A stretch of 64,000 nt of DNA, taken from the NCBI GenBank assembly GCA_902806595.1, contig CADCXC010000003.1, positions 2,418,001-2,482,000 of the forward strand. The letters run 5' to 3'. The notes below the pieces were generated by a model. That model worked only from the letters and a program-made list of their open reading frames with translations. It was not told the origin of the DNA and did not search any database. Positions 1 through 10,767 of this stretch are shown here, piece after piece. A program made the translations under genes and the position numbers. The first letter of the stretch is position 1. Each line of letters opens with the position of its first letter. This stretch comes from Pyrenopolyporus hunteri (lineage: Eukaryota; Ascomycota; Sordariomycetes; Xylariales; Hypoxylaceae).

Positions 1-1258
1 GTGATTTGCTCGGTAATCTTACCCGACGCCTCCAGTGGGTCAGTGATGAGGTCGTCAGCGGCAAAAACAGCGACCACTAGGCCACTATTTAGGGGCCGAC
101 AGAACTACCTTCATCCAGCTCGATCCCGATTTGGGATGAAATTAACCCCAGTCTCCCAGGATAGGGAAATGGGCAATAAAGGAGCCGTGTGGGAAGGCCT
201 ATAAATGGACCAGACTATTGTTTACACTAGATGGTGAGCGGCGCATGGCGTGTGGCCTGGGAGAAACGGAGGGGCAGGGAAACCTATAGCTTGTAAAAAC
301 TAATTTTCATTTCCTATTAGTGGCTTGCGGCGGACTACAGTGGTGCCGCTTGTGTGTCGGATTTCTCGTGTAGGTACATAATGTTCATTAGGAAGAATAA
401 TTCTGGCAGTGTTGTCAAGGTTGCAACCAGAGTATTCGACGTCGCGGGGGCGCTTCGAAGGGGATACGGGTAAGTAGGTAGGTAGCTGGGTATTCTGAGA
501 AGAGCACAATTGGACGCGATACGTGGGCAGCCCTACCGGAGCGAAACATATTGGCATTTTCTGTTGTTGCATATGAATGTGACTGTGATGAGATGCCTGC
601 AGATTGCAGATGCGGAGGGGAGAATCGCAAAAAGCTTGGAAGTTGTAGAGAGGATGAGTGAGCGCTTACATGTAGTTTCCCCGGAGCATTTTGAGGTACC
701 TAAGTTGCTACGTACCTACCAGTATCTGGTTCGTGCGCGAATATTTCCCCAAATAGTATAGTCGGGTACGGAACCTATCCCACTTTGGGGTTAGTCCTAT
801 CCGCCAGCTCGGGTTTCCGTCAAAACCGAAATCTCGATTCTTGGGAGACCATTTACAACATCAAATCTCATATCACGTACGTACTACCTATCAGGTTTTT
901 ACGGTGGTACGCTGTATTAACATATTTCAACCAAGATACAGCCGGATTCTAAAGGGAACCATAATATTACCGTTATACTGCATCTCTATAAATCTAATTA
1001 CATTATTCTTTAATATCACTTGTAGTCTCCCCGAATCTGAAGAGTCAAGTCCGCGTGTCCCTCAGTCTTCTGAGTTATGAGCAACGGCGCAACACGCGCC
1101 GAGCTGTGCCCCTACTGCAAATTGCGAGTCTATCTGGCTTCAAATTTCTACTCTATATTTGGAATAGAACTGTGAGTACCTATGTTGGAGTTTGCTCAAT
1201 AACACTCAGGCACAATCGCCGTCTTCATAAATCCAAGGGATTCATAGCCGGCGATAGC
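1..1258. other. gene-free left edge
   Basis: I see no supported gene here. Open frames are short, lack family resemblance and are not joined by convincing splice sites. The segment runs up to the 3' end of the GH43 gene, so it probably holds that gene's terminator plus ordinary intergenic DNA. Confidence 0.5.
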
Positions 1259-2248
1259 CTACATGACTACTCGCACCTCTCGGCCATCGACGTCAGTTGG
1301 TGACGTGAACATACACCGTCCTTGCTGGCAATTCGCATGGAAAGCAACACCGATCTTATCCTCAAGATTCACCGCCGTGGCCCCCCCGGGCGCCTGCAAC
1401 TTATACTCCCCGGTCTTTATCATCGGGCGTTGTGCCCGTTGAAATGGACCCTTCAAGTTGGTCGACGTCGCATAGTTGACGTTGTAGCTCGGCTCTAAGT
1501 AGCAGCCACTACTGAAGAACAATATGTATAGTCCTTTGGATGTGCGCAATAAGCTTGGCGCTTCCACTAATGGGCCGTCGTCGTCGCTGCGGTCAAAAAT
1601 CGGAACAGGGTCGCCTATTTTTGTCACGCCATCCTTTTCGACCTCTTGCAGCATGATAGGCGTTGGTACAATCGGATCCACGGTGTTGCCGCAGCTACCG
1701 CCGTGTCCGACGCTGTTTCCATCGATCTTGTAGAGGACATATTGTTTTCCGTCGGTGTCTTCAAATCCTGACGCGTCAATAGAACCGCCAATCGTGAGGT
1801 TACAAGCGAACGGATCTTCACCAGGTACGTATGGGCCGGTGACCGTATCCGCTATTGCCGTGCCGATACAGTGGTGCGCCGGGTTTTCAGCTACCTCGCC
1901 ACTGTAGTACATGACGTACTTTCCATCAGGTGTGCGGTGTACGTCGGGTGCCCAAGTATTACGTCCGGTCGTCCAGGCGGCTGGTTGGGGGAGGGCGTCG
2001 ATTTCCTCTAGAAGGCTCCATTGCTTATAAAAGGTTCCTCCCGTTGCAACTTGCACCTGCTTTCCGTTCCCCGCGGTCCCGAAAGCGTACCATGTGCCGT
2101 CTTCGTCTTTTAGTATCGACGGGTCAGCGAAGTCGTCGCTGAATACCGGATCTTCGTTCGTTCTTCGAGATGGATTGAAGGGTATCACCGACGCGGTAAC
2201 AAGAGAGAACGACAGCGCGGTGGCTGCAAACATACTAAGGAGCTTCAT
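1259..2248 (-). CDS. secreted glycoside hydrolase family 43 protein
   Basis: This is a single-exon gene for a 329-residue secreted enzyme of the five-bladed beta-propeller GH43 clan, which cleaves arabinan, xylan or galactan side chains outside the cell. I start at the ATG giving MKLLSMFAATALSFSLVTA, a clean signal peptide; the frame stays open a few codons upstream but without another ATG. The general-base Asp sits in FADPSIL (about residue 42), followed by TWYAFGT. The propeller Asp lies in SIDASGFEDTDGKQYVLYK and the general acid Glu in VEAPSLL, so all three catalytic carboxylates appear present. Four or more Cys suggest disulfides (FSSGCYLEP, NCQQGRC). No CBM follows. The length is normal for a one-domain GH43. 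The exact substrate cannot be read from sequence; subfamilies with arabinanase-like annotation are closest by eye. The gene stands alone, with no other wall-degrading enzyme near it. Confidence 0.9.
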   Translation of the reverse strand: MKLLSMFAATALSFSLVTASVIPFNPSRRTNEDPVFSDDFADPSILKDEDGTWYAFGTAGNGKQVQVATGGTFYKQWSLLEEIDALPQPAAWTTGRNTWAPDVHRTPDGKYVMYYSGEVAENPAHHCIGTAIADTVTGPYVPGEDPFACNLTIGGSIDASGFEDTDGKQYVLYKIDGNSVGHGGSCGNTVDPIVPTPIMLQEVEKDGVTKIGDPVPIFDRSDDDGPLVEAPSLLRTSKGLYILFFSSGCYLEPSYNVNYATSTNLKGPFQRAQRPMIKTGEYKLQAPGGATAVNLEDKIGVAFHANCQQGRCMFTSPTDVDGREVRVVM

Positions 2249-5024
2249 CCCCAACAGCTTGCATACCAAGCAAGCTGGTCAGAAACGAAAAGGGTGCTAA
2301 GGGCCGAAGCTTAAAAGCAAAGACAGTGCGTTGATACTGGGCTAGTGCTTGACTGCAAGACGATCTATGGAATAAATAACGGGTCCGAATCTCGCTTCGT
2401 CTTTGACATGTCGATCCGGGAGGGGTCGAGCCGGCCCTCCCCCTTATTATAAGGAAAATAAGGGTATACATGGAACGTGGCTTCGTGCCTAGTCAAACTT
2501 ATTCACGGGGATACTCAATGCTCCCATCGCACCCTATTTTTCCCGACCTGACGTACATGCATAGTGTCACGGCAGGCAAAGGTAATGAATATGTCGATAG
2601 TGCTGCGGCTGAGGTGCCAGTGTAACTAGCAGTGTCAAATCATGATACAGGCCTCATATTCACCTCGGCCACTTGGTAGAAGACAAGAAAGGAAGGAAAG
2701 ACAGGCGTGGATCTCACGGCACCTGGGCAGCCAACTTGGCCTCCGTGAATATACAAGTGTCGTGGAGCCCTGAGTCAACCCATGACTCACGAGCCCGTGG
2801 GAGAATTCAACGTCCAGGAGGTCGTGGGATTCATGTGTTTTCATGAATTCCTATATGTCCTTATGTGATTATGCTACTCAGTGGGATCTGGCGCTGGAAT
2901 AGCGGGTCAGCAGTCTTGAACACAACCAGAGGAGATGTCCGAGTATGAATCCAACAAAGGAGAATTGACTGCGACCACTTCAAGATTCGGATTTCCCTTC
3001 GCCTAAATTCCACCTAATACGAATTCAATAAAATGTCCAATGAAGTGGGCCATTCAAGTTAACTCACGAGCAACTGCCGAACGTTATTTACCCATATCGA
3101 CGGTAGACTATTTTAGGCGCTACCCCTGAACGAGGCTGCTCAGTATTGGTGACGTCGCAAGGTTAAGTGTCGATGATCTTTACAGAACTTTGTTTCGATC
3201 TTCTCACAACCAATGTTCGAGAATTCTGGATCAGTGCCAATGCTGACCCTTGCAACATTGAGGCTGATATCAACCCTTGCTCTCGACAGCCCCGAAGCTG
3301 CCCTCTCCTATACAAATTAATCTACCTCATGAATGAATGACTTTAAAACATATTTGAACGACTTAATTCAGAGATTATCCAGCGGGCATAATCGCATGAT
3401 ATAAAGTCATTAATCACGTACTAAAGCCACTTGGCTAGGAGATTTCAGGTTATACATGCATAAGTCAACTTAATACCGGCCCTCCGGATCTCCGCAAGTC
3501 GTACACGGGTTCTAGAGCGTCTTGAGCGGTTACGGGAGCACGGCCTCCTCCTTTTCATACCGCCTTATCTGAGAATCGTTGAGGATACTACCTCAGTGAT
3601 ATACAATACATGGAATATACCTGCCTTGGGTAAGAGATAATGAAAATCAACACTAAGTGGGTAGACATAAATGTCGATCGGGGGTCCATATCACGTGTGA
3701 ATATGAACTGATTTAAACATGTCTCCGTTCATAGCTAAATAGATTATCATCAACCATAACCCTCAATAGCATCTAGAACCCACCGCCTCCATCCTCAGGG
3801 CCGACCTATCCATTCGGCCGAGGTTCGAGACATCTTCGACTCGTACGTCGTACTAACCTTATAACCCAGTTAATGGTTCAACGCATAAGGCAGGCGGAAG
3901 CATAGGGGAAAAAATCAACTACGAAAATCCCCATCGGCGCATACCCATGTGCCACGCGTGGTGACACCCTCGGGGCAAAAGGCCATGACCTTTCTTGAAC
4001 AACTCCAAAAAGCAATGTAGGGCACCCGGGGAAGGACAACGACAACGACAACAAGAAAATCTGAGACAGGCACCACGAAAAGAAAAGTGACTTCTTGAGC
4101 GACCTCCCCGCATAGGAAGGTAAACGTCCTAGGATCGTGTAACTACCCAAGGCAAAGACAAGATGTAATTTTCTACAACATCGCAATCATAGTAGAAGCG
4201 CCGCGCCCCAACCCCGCGACAGCTGAGCTGAAACAAGGAATTCCTACGTTCGTACCGAAAGCATGAAAACTTCCGAGGGTCTAGACGTATTGCGGAGACG
4301 GAGAAAACAAGAAATACCTGGCTTGTTAAGATGCCCCTGGGTCGTCTGCGCACGAAACATTCTAGCCACTATTGACGAGCACGACATAGACAGGTAAGTT
4401 CTGATCGTTCTGGAGCTGGAGACCTGTATTACCGAAGGCCACGAGAGCGTGGCCGTCCCTATAGTCACTCATTGGTCTGCGGCTGTACTACTGCCACCTG
4501 CTCGTGGTAGGATTTGATGGCTTGGTACATGTCAACGTCAACACATGCACATATGGCGACGTGCCTATCCTCAGGTAGCAACATGATGGAGGAACGTTAC
4601 TCCCTGGGGGTCATGCTACTATGTCTGCTAATAGTTTGTTGGGCCGTAGGTAGCACGCACTCGAACTAAAGTTTCAAGCTTTAAGGATCACATTACGCAA
4701 ACACAAGTTAATCAGAGCCTACTATTCGTGCCATCTCATCACCAGAGCCGTATAGTTGGATGGAAGACTGTATGTTCAATTGACGGTAATTTCTGGTACC
4801 TATTATGATCCAGGCCCCGTATTTCGTCCTCTAAAATCTCAAGACATCGTAACAAAAATGAAAGAGCCAATGCCCTGAACGCCGTTTTTCCTAACCCTCG
4901 GAACTGTATGATACAGCAGACAACGCCCTAATAGAATGCATGTACATGCAACTAGCCACTGACCGACCGAATGGTATCAACCGAATGCAACTCAAACTCT
5001 TCCCAGAACCAAACAGACGTTCGT
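2249..5024. other. gene-poor spacer between GH43 and CBF5
   Basis: About 2.8 kb holds no gene I can support. It includes the shared upstream flank of the GH43 gene and the downstream flank of CBF5. Between roughly 4375 and 4590 on the minus strand two short adjacent frames read like one protein broken by a +1 shift (see findings), which may be a gene relic or chance. Otherwise the composition is AT-leaning with no clear repeat. Confidence 0.45.
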
Positions 5025-6674
5025 TCATTCAGAGTCGGAATCGGCCTTCTTTCCCAGCGAGGCGCGCTTCGCTTCCTTGGCCGCCTTCTTCTCGGCCTTT
5101 CGCTTTTTGCGTTCGGCTTTCTCTTCCGCCGTCTCGCCCTCATGCTTCTTGCGCTTCTTCTTGTCGTCCTCACCTGTCGCAGGTGTGGGCGCGGGCACAG
5201 ACGCGGTATCCTTGGCGGGGGTCGAGACAGGAGCTTCCGTCATCGTAACATCGGCGGCGGGCGTCGGTACTGCAGCGTCACCGGAAGCCGGGGCGCTGTA
5301 GTCCTTGTATTCTGAAGTCCACTTGGCGGGGGTCGCCTCGTTCGCTCGTCCATACTTGTCCAGCTTTCCGGATGCCTTTAGCTTCTTCTTCTCGGTAGCG
5401 GTGGGGCCCAGACCCCATCGGCGGGGGTAGAGGTCTCGCTCCATGATGCATCGCTTCACCTTCGCTACCACTCCGTGGTCGCAAGAGGACATTTCGACCG
5501 TCGACATCATCGCAATACCAAGGGCGATAGCCTCGCCCTTTGTGGTCATCAGAACGACCTCCTCGTGAACTTCGATACCGTCCTCTACAACAGCATGTCA
5601 GTTTTAGCTGATATTACAAGAATGCAGTTACATACCGTATCGGAGCAGACCGGGAATCATGAGCTTCGCACCGTAGCAAATAGCATTCACAGTGCTGTCC
5701 TTCACCACGATCCTCTTATACGACGTAAGGAGGGTTTCCAAGGGGGAGATGACCTTGCGTAGGTAGGACTCGTCCCTGGTGTTGTCCATCATCCACTGGG
5801 CGTCAAGGACGTCGTGAAGAGTCACGAGATCTTTCGTCTCGTCCATAGCGCCACTTCGCACACGTCGAAGCTCCTGCATGTGCGCGCCTACGCCAAGGAG
5901 AAGACCCATATGCACACATAACGTCCGGATGTAAGTTCCGGCCTCACAACTGACCCAGAAAATGCCGAGGTGGCGGTCATTATCGAACTCAATGACTCGG
6001 CTCTCGTGGATAGTTCGAATACGGAGTTGCCGCTTCACGGCAGAAATTAGAGGGGGTCGCTGGAAAAGGGCACCGGTCAAGGTCTCGAGGGCGCGAGAGA
6101 ATTGCGCCTCACCGCCGGGAAGCTTGTCGTGTAATCGGATGACCGCAACATATTCTTTTCCTGCACCCTGTTGCGACTTGACCAGTCTAGTGGCACGGTC
6201 AATGCAGACAATTAAGCAACCTGTGACCTTGGGGTCGAGGGTTCCGCTGTGGCCTGTCTTCTCGACACTAGATGCGTGAACGGTAGATTAGCTTGAGAAA
6301 TCCTTCCGACACGGGTATCCAAAAGAAAAAAAAATATTATACCGTAGAATCCTCTTCACCCAGGCGACGACTTCATGGCTCGAGGGGTTCGAGGGCTTGT
6401 CGAGGTTGATAACACCGGAACTGATATAAGACTTGAGGTCTCGAGACAACGGCGCGCTGCCGTTAGGGATAGGCGTATAATGAGCAGTTCGGACCAGAAC
6501 TAATTATATCCAGGTCAGCTTGGCACGTGGGCTTAATGGTGACACCATCCACGTACGTTTGTTGTAATTCTTCAATAACAGCGGCCATGAGCTCGTGTCA
6601 ATTGACGGAGTGACCGAGGATGGCTTGATAACGAACTCGTCCTCCTTGGGCTTGATATCTTCCTTGGTTGCCAT
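5025..6674 (-). CDS. CBF5: CBF5/dyskerin, H/ACA snoRNP pseudouridine synthase
   Basis: This is the catalytic subunit of the box H/ACA snoRNP, which converts uridine to pseudouridine in rRNA and snRNA in the nucleolus. Four exons on the minus strand: 6557..6674, 6343..6499, 5636..6267 and 5025..5584, joined by short introns with GTACGT, GTATAA and GTATGT donors; they give 488 residues. The start MATKEDIKPKEDEF is followed by the dyskerin N-terminal segment (LVRTAHYTPIPNGSAPL). The TruB-type catalytic loop SGTLDPKVTGCL carries the nucleophilic Asp at about residue 103. GAGKEYVAV, QRPPLISAVKRQLRIRT and SCEAGTYIRTLCVHMG follow. A PUA domain (about 270-345) contains EVVLMTTKGEAIALGIAMMS. The C-terminus is a Lys/Glu-rich tail (KKKRKKHEGE) as in yeast Cbf5. 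All expected motifs are intact. It is certainly functional in appearance and unrelated to its neighbours. Confidence 0.96.
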
Positions 6675-8199
6675 TTTAACACGTCGTCGTATTGAGCTGC
6701 TTTAAACTTGAAACTTATTGTCGCGACGGGCGTTGGCGTGATGGATATGTCCCAATGGCAATCGCTGAATAGAAATGTTTAGGTCGAATCACCGACTCTG
6801 CGAATTGGGAAAAAATAAAAATGAGAAAGCTCCAAAATTTTTCTAGCTATGGGGCGTGTGTGGGGAAAAGACGATAGAGGCTTGACCCAATCATTAGCTC
6901 CAGCCACACGTTAAGCTCGAAAAGGCTTATCGATAGCTTGCGTAAAGCCGGAGCTCCAATCGATAGTGCCGGTACCTATCAGGCAGTGTGGTACTTAGGT
7001 ACCTAGGAAGATACCTAGGTACTTTCACACAGCGTATTCTAGGTAGACGGGTACCTATAATATCATAAAAGCAGCACCAGTCCATCTAACTAGCACCGCT
7101 GTCGTGCGGAGCCAGCGCACCAAACATCCACTATCACAGACACCATAGCGCTCTGTATAACAGCAAAGACGCTGATTAGCTGTTGGATAGCACCTCTTCC
7201 ATCGTCTAGAGTTCATGCATTGAATTAAGCGCATAGCTTCCGTCCTGGCCTGAATCGGCCCATCCGTCATCCGGAGCACGTCTCGTTATACATTTTGGGA
7301 TACCTAGACGGAGCCCAAGTGTAGACAGCAGAAACTCCAGAGTCAAGTTCCCTAGAAAAGGCGCGGTACTGCGCTGCAACGTCGTTTTGCATACGACCTA
7401 CGTCGTCGAAGCACTCTACGAGGGGTTAATAATGCGAATTACTAGAGTGAATAACCTTTGGTAAGGGAAGCCTATGTGTATGATTGTCCGAGAAACTGTT
7501 GTCGTGACCGCCGAGTGTCCCAAGGACTATCTCGCAGATAAAGTTGGTGAAATGGAAAGAATGATATTCAACATGTACGATAGGCGTCCCCTGAGTTAAG
7601 TAGAAGTGTAGAGTATACGATAAAAACTAATAATAGATGCGCTAAAAGCTTATTTCCACAGTATTCTGCTTTTATATACGCTGCAGGGCCCCCAGGCGGC
7701 GGTTGGAGCCGTCTTGGTTACTAGGTATTCATATTGAAACGAACGACGGATTAGGCTATGGAAGCATGCGGTGTGGAAGCTGAGGTGGGGTAGTAAACGA
7801 GCAAGCGGGTTCTTGGGGCTCGGATGCGTGCCGGAGTTACTATCGTGAGCCGGTAACTTGCAACGTAGAATAGTAAGCTACGAGTTCAAGACATATATCT
7901 GTGATCATACACACAACATTACGAAAGAGCGTGTTGGTTAATCTACGTGTAAGTATTTCGAGAAGCATGAAAATAGTGGAAGCTGTTAGACGTATATTTC
8001 TCTAATTCGCAAATGACCTCGACTCCGCGGATGACCCTAGTCACCTGAACCTATAGTCGATGCGCCGCCGTGATCCTTTCGCCGTATTTCGCCGTTCTTA
8101 CTGTAGCTAAAGCCTCTCTGGGAGGATCCGCCCCATACCCGACACCGCTCCCCAATCACGTTCGCTTGGATCTAGGATTATCCGTTACGAGCTGACAGC
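6675..8199. other. intergenic region upstream of CBF5
   Basis: About 1.5 kb without a gene. It holds the CBF5 promoter near 6675-6900 and a GGTA/TACC array at 6971-7024. The remainder shows only short, unsupported open frames. Confidence 0.5.
6971..7024. repeat. GGTACC/CCTAGG motif array
   Basis: A loose array of the palindromic tetramer family GGTAC/CTAGG (GGTACCTA, TTAGGTACCTAGG, TACCTAGGTACT). The same motif recurs in most long spacers of this window and in none of the coding exons. Confidence 0.7.
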
Positions 8200-10470
8200 C
8201 TAATTGAACCCACTGTGTTCCGCAAGGATCTGATCCCACTGCACCCATTCGTTAGGATCCATCTCGAAGGACAATATACCCCGAAAATCGTAAGACTCGA
8301 ACGGCTCGAAGCTGTGCGCATTTCCTTGATAGCCCTGAGACTGGAAGTTATAGCCGAACGAGTCCTGGGTGATAGACTCAGGATTCACCGCTAGAGCTCT
8401 GGATTTAGGTCGTGGCTCTGTCGACGAACCCCGGCAGCGACGAATCGCGTTGATATATTCGGGGGCTGAAGGCTCCGGAAGGCCCCCAGCCTTCAAGGCC
8501 CCAGCACACTCGTCCCATACCTGCAGCGTCCATTGGCCCAAGGCTGTATATACCGGCCCGGTAGATTCCTCAAAGACCTGGGGGTAGTGTGAGAAAACTT
8601 CCCCGATCAGTCGCCACATTTTGTCAATCTCGGGGCCGGTTTTGCGGTTTCGGGCCTCGATGAGCACAAAGAGCATCGTATTCCAGAGATAGCTCGTCCC
8701 AATCTGCCACATGTATTTTTCCAGGCCGTGGTTACCTCCGTGTAACAAAGTCAAATACTCCAAAAGCTTCATACTATTCGCGAATATTATATTGTGCTCA
8801 CTTTGCGGTACCTTGATAGGCCTGTTGACAAACTGTCGTGGGTTATGGGCAAAAAGCTTCAGCTTGCAGATTGTCGACCTGATTGTGATTGATATGAAAA
8901 TATGCAGCGAATTCGCCGGGTCGTAGTATCTCAGAAACTTCCGCTCTAGGTGATCCTCGATCTGGCTGATGAATCTGTCCTTTTCGGCGACGCTGATATC
9001 TGGTCTGCGGAGGGCTTCCCAGTGCCCGTCGGTAGGACTCGACGGTGAAAATCTTCGCAATGCCTCCGTCATCTCGCATCTGATCAAGCAGAACGCAATA
9101 GGGGTGATCCCATTGCGCTCTGGGGGCAATTCAACCATGTCCGGGCTAAGGTCCTCGTCTTCGAGATTCAGGGGTATCTTGGTATCCCTGCTCGAAAGAT
9201 CTAGAGACGGCTTCGTCCCCAGGATATCGGCTAAGCGGAAATCTACGTGGACGAGATGCCACCAGAGCCGCCTCCGCATTTCCGCTTCGAACGGGGAAAG
9301 CCCGAGAAACGAGCCATCACGGTGCAGCCCCATTTTGCGAGCGAGTCGAATCGCAACCCCCGATAAGACGAATAGAGTATCGCATCGGTAACTCTTTCTT
9401 ACACACATCTTCTTGTGTCAGCACAATAGCAAAAGCCGGATCGATAACAGAAGCCTACCATAAATAGAGCATATGCTTGAAGAGTCATTGGGCTGGAAGT
9501 TGACAAGAACCCAGCGTTGACCAAAGCTTGGCGGGCAGCATATCTATATCGTGAAAAGAGTCCCGGCTTCTCTGCACCAAAAAATGCCTGGCACTCTTCT
9601 TCCCTCAAGGTAATAATTACCACGAAATAGAAAGCGAACATCAAGGCCTCTAAACTTTTGGACCGCTCCTGAGGATTCCGTATCCCATTTGTCAACGCGA
9701 TCCAGAAAGTAGGGAGGTGTAATATTTTGATTAGAGGGTCAACTCGGTCGATATAGATATCTCTTAGTCTTGGTAGTATATGAAGGGGAGGGTGGAGACT
9801 TGTGAGATTCTCGAATGCACAGTTTGGTTCCGGTTCGAAGAAGATGCCACTCTCATGGACATTCGCATCATCCGTCAATTCGCTGACTTCGGGATGTTGA
9901 AACTATACGTAATTCTTAGAGAGGCGTTGCACTAACAGGGAGAAAAGAAAAGACACCTACCTGATCGCCCAAACCAGACCAGGGAGCGCTATGAAAGAAA
10001 AGAGTGAGTGACCCGAACGCTTCCACTCGGGATAGAAGCTAGCAGAGAATTTACCTGTCAAAGTATCTCGACGTTCCCTCCTTGGTTATGAGTTTTGGCT
10101 TAGTCTCTTCGACTCTAAGGGGCTCGATATGACCCTCGCCTCGAGGCGAGGCATCTTGATCCACTTCTACATCTAGCTGGGATGTTGTTTCCGAGTCTGA
10201 GTCACCAGTATCCTCAATTTTCACGCCGTGCGACTTCAGTAGTTCCTCATAGCGTTTTAGTCTGGCATGAAGACCCTCTCGTGGCGGTTTTGTTCTTTTT
10301 CGCTTTCCGCGCACGGGCGGGATGAAGCTGCATGGCTTCTCTGCCTTGGCGCAGTTGGAGCACGGCACGCGCCGGTCGCATTTGACCTTTCGCTGCCGAC
10401 AAGTTAAGCACGAGTAGCTTTTCAAGTCCCCTTCGGGACTTGCCGGGGTAAGTTCCGATGATTGAGCCAT
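8200..10470 (-). CDS. Zn2Cys6 fungal transcription factor with Fungal_trans domain
   Basis: This 699-residue nuclear regulator is built from four exons on the minus strand: 10055..10470, 9961..9988, 9459..9902 and 8200..9411. Exon 2 is a 28-nt microexon; it restores frame and yields SAPWSGLGDQ, a motif typical of this family just after the coiled linker. The zinc cluster at residues 21-47 has the spacing C-x2-C-x6-C-x5-C-x2-C-x6-C (CLTCRQRKVKC, then CSNCAKAEKPC). A basic linker (RGKRKRTK) and a short coiled coil (LKRYEELLKSHG) follow. The fungal middle homology region runs from about residue 193 (LPRLRDIYIDRVDPLIKILH) through GVAIRLARKMGLHRDGS (about 314-330) and RRRLWWHLVHVD. Its promoter faces that of the exporter at 10768, so the exporter is the natural first target to propose. 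The ligand is unknown. Confidence 0.92.
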
Positions 10471-10582
10471 GTCTAACTTTTATTTCGCTAAGATCAAGGG
10501 GAGAGAATATGGCTTTTTCGCGGGGTTTCCGTGGTGGGTTGATAATGGACGCCTCTCGGTTCTCGGGGGGAAAAACTTGGCA

Positions 10583-10596
10583 TTTCGGCCCCGAAA
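10583..10596. promoter_or_regulatory. CGG inverted repeat, candidate Zn2Cys6 operator
   Basis: The sequence TTTCGG-CC-CCGAAA is a perfect 6-bp inverted repeat with a 2-nt spacer whose half sites are CGG triplets. Zn2Cys6 dimers generally bind paired CGG triplets, so this is a candidate site for the regulator encoded next door. Binding is inferred, not shown. Confidence 0.5.
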
Positions 10597-10656
10597 GGCG
10601 GATCCTGCCTATTGACATGGCGTGAGTCCCGTCTTATAAGCCCTACTAAGGAACGC

Positions 10657-10671
10657 TCGAACGTTGTTCGA
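10657..10671. promoter_or_regulatory. TCGAAC/GTTCGA inverted repeat
   Basis: TCGAAC-GTT-GTTCGA is a perfect 6-bp inverted repeat around a 3-nt centre, about 100 bp upstream of the exporter start codon. It could be a binding site for a dimeric factor; which one is unknown. Confidence 0.45.
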
Positions 10672-10711
10672 ATATACTATTAATAGTCACTGGAAGACAT
10701 ACTTAAGAGGG

Positions 10712-10746
10712 CTTTAGCTGAGTTTCCAGCTTTTCTTCAGCTAAAG
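10712..10746 (+). promoter_or_regulatory. 10-bp inverted repeat in exporter 5' leader
   Basis: CTTTAGCTGA and TCAGCTAAAG are perfect reverse complements separated by 15 nt, ending 21 nt before the exporter ATG. In RNA this would form a stable hairpin near the start codon; in DNA it could be an operator. Either role is inferred. Confidence 0.5.
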
Positions 10747-10767
10747 ACAACTTTGTTCAGAACCAAC

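Larger units (their letters stand above)
10471..10767. promoter_or_regulatory. bidirectional promoter of regulator and exporter
   Basis: This 297-bp segment separates the start codons of the Zn2Cys6 regulator (minus) and the DHA2 exporter (plus), so both core promoters must lie here. It holds two tandem CGG triplets 4 nt apart (10557-10566), two CGG- or TCGAAC-based inverted repeats and a hairpin close to the exporter start, each listed separately. CTTATAAG near 10632 could serve as a TATA element for the plus-strand gene. Confidence 0.75.
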
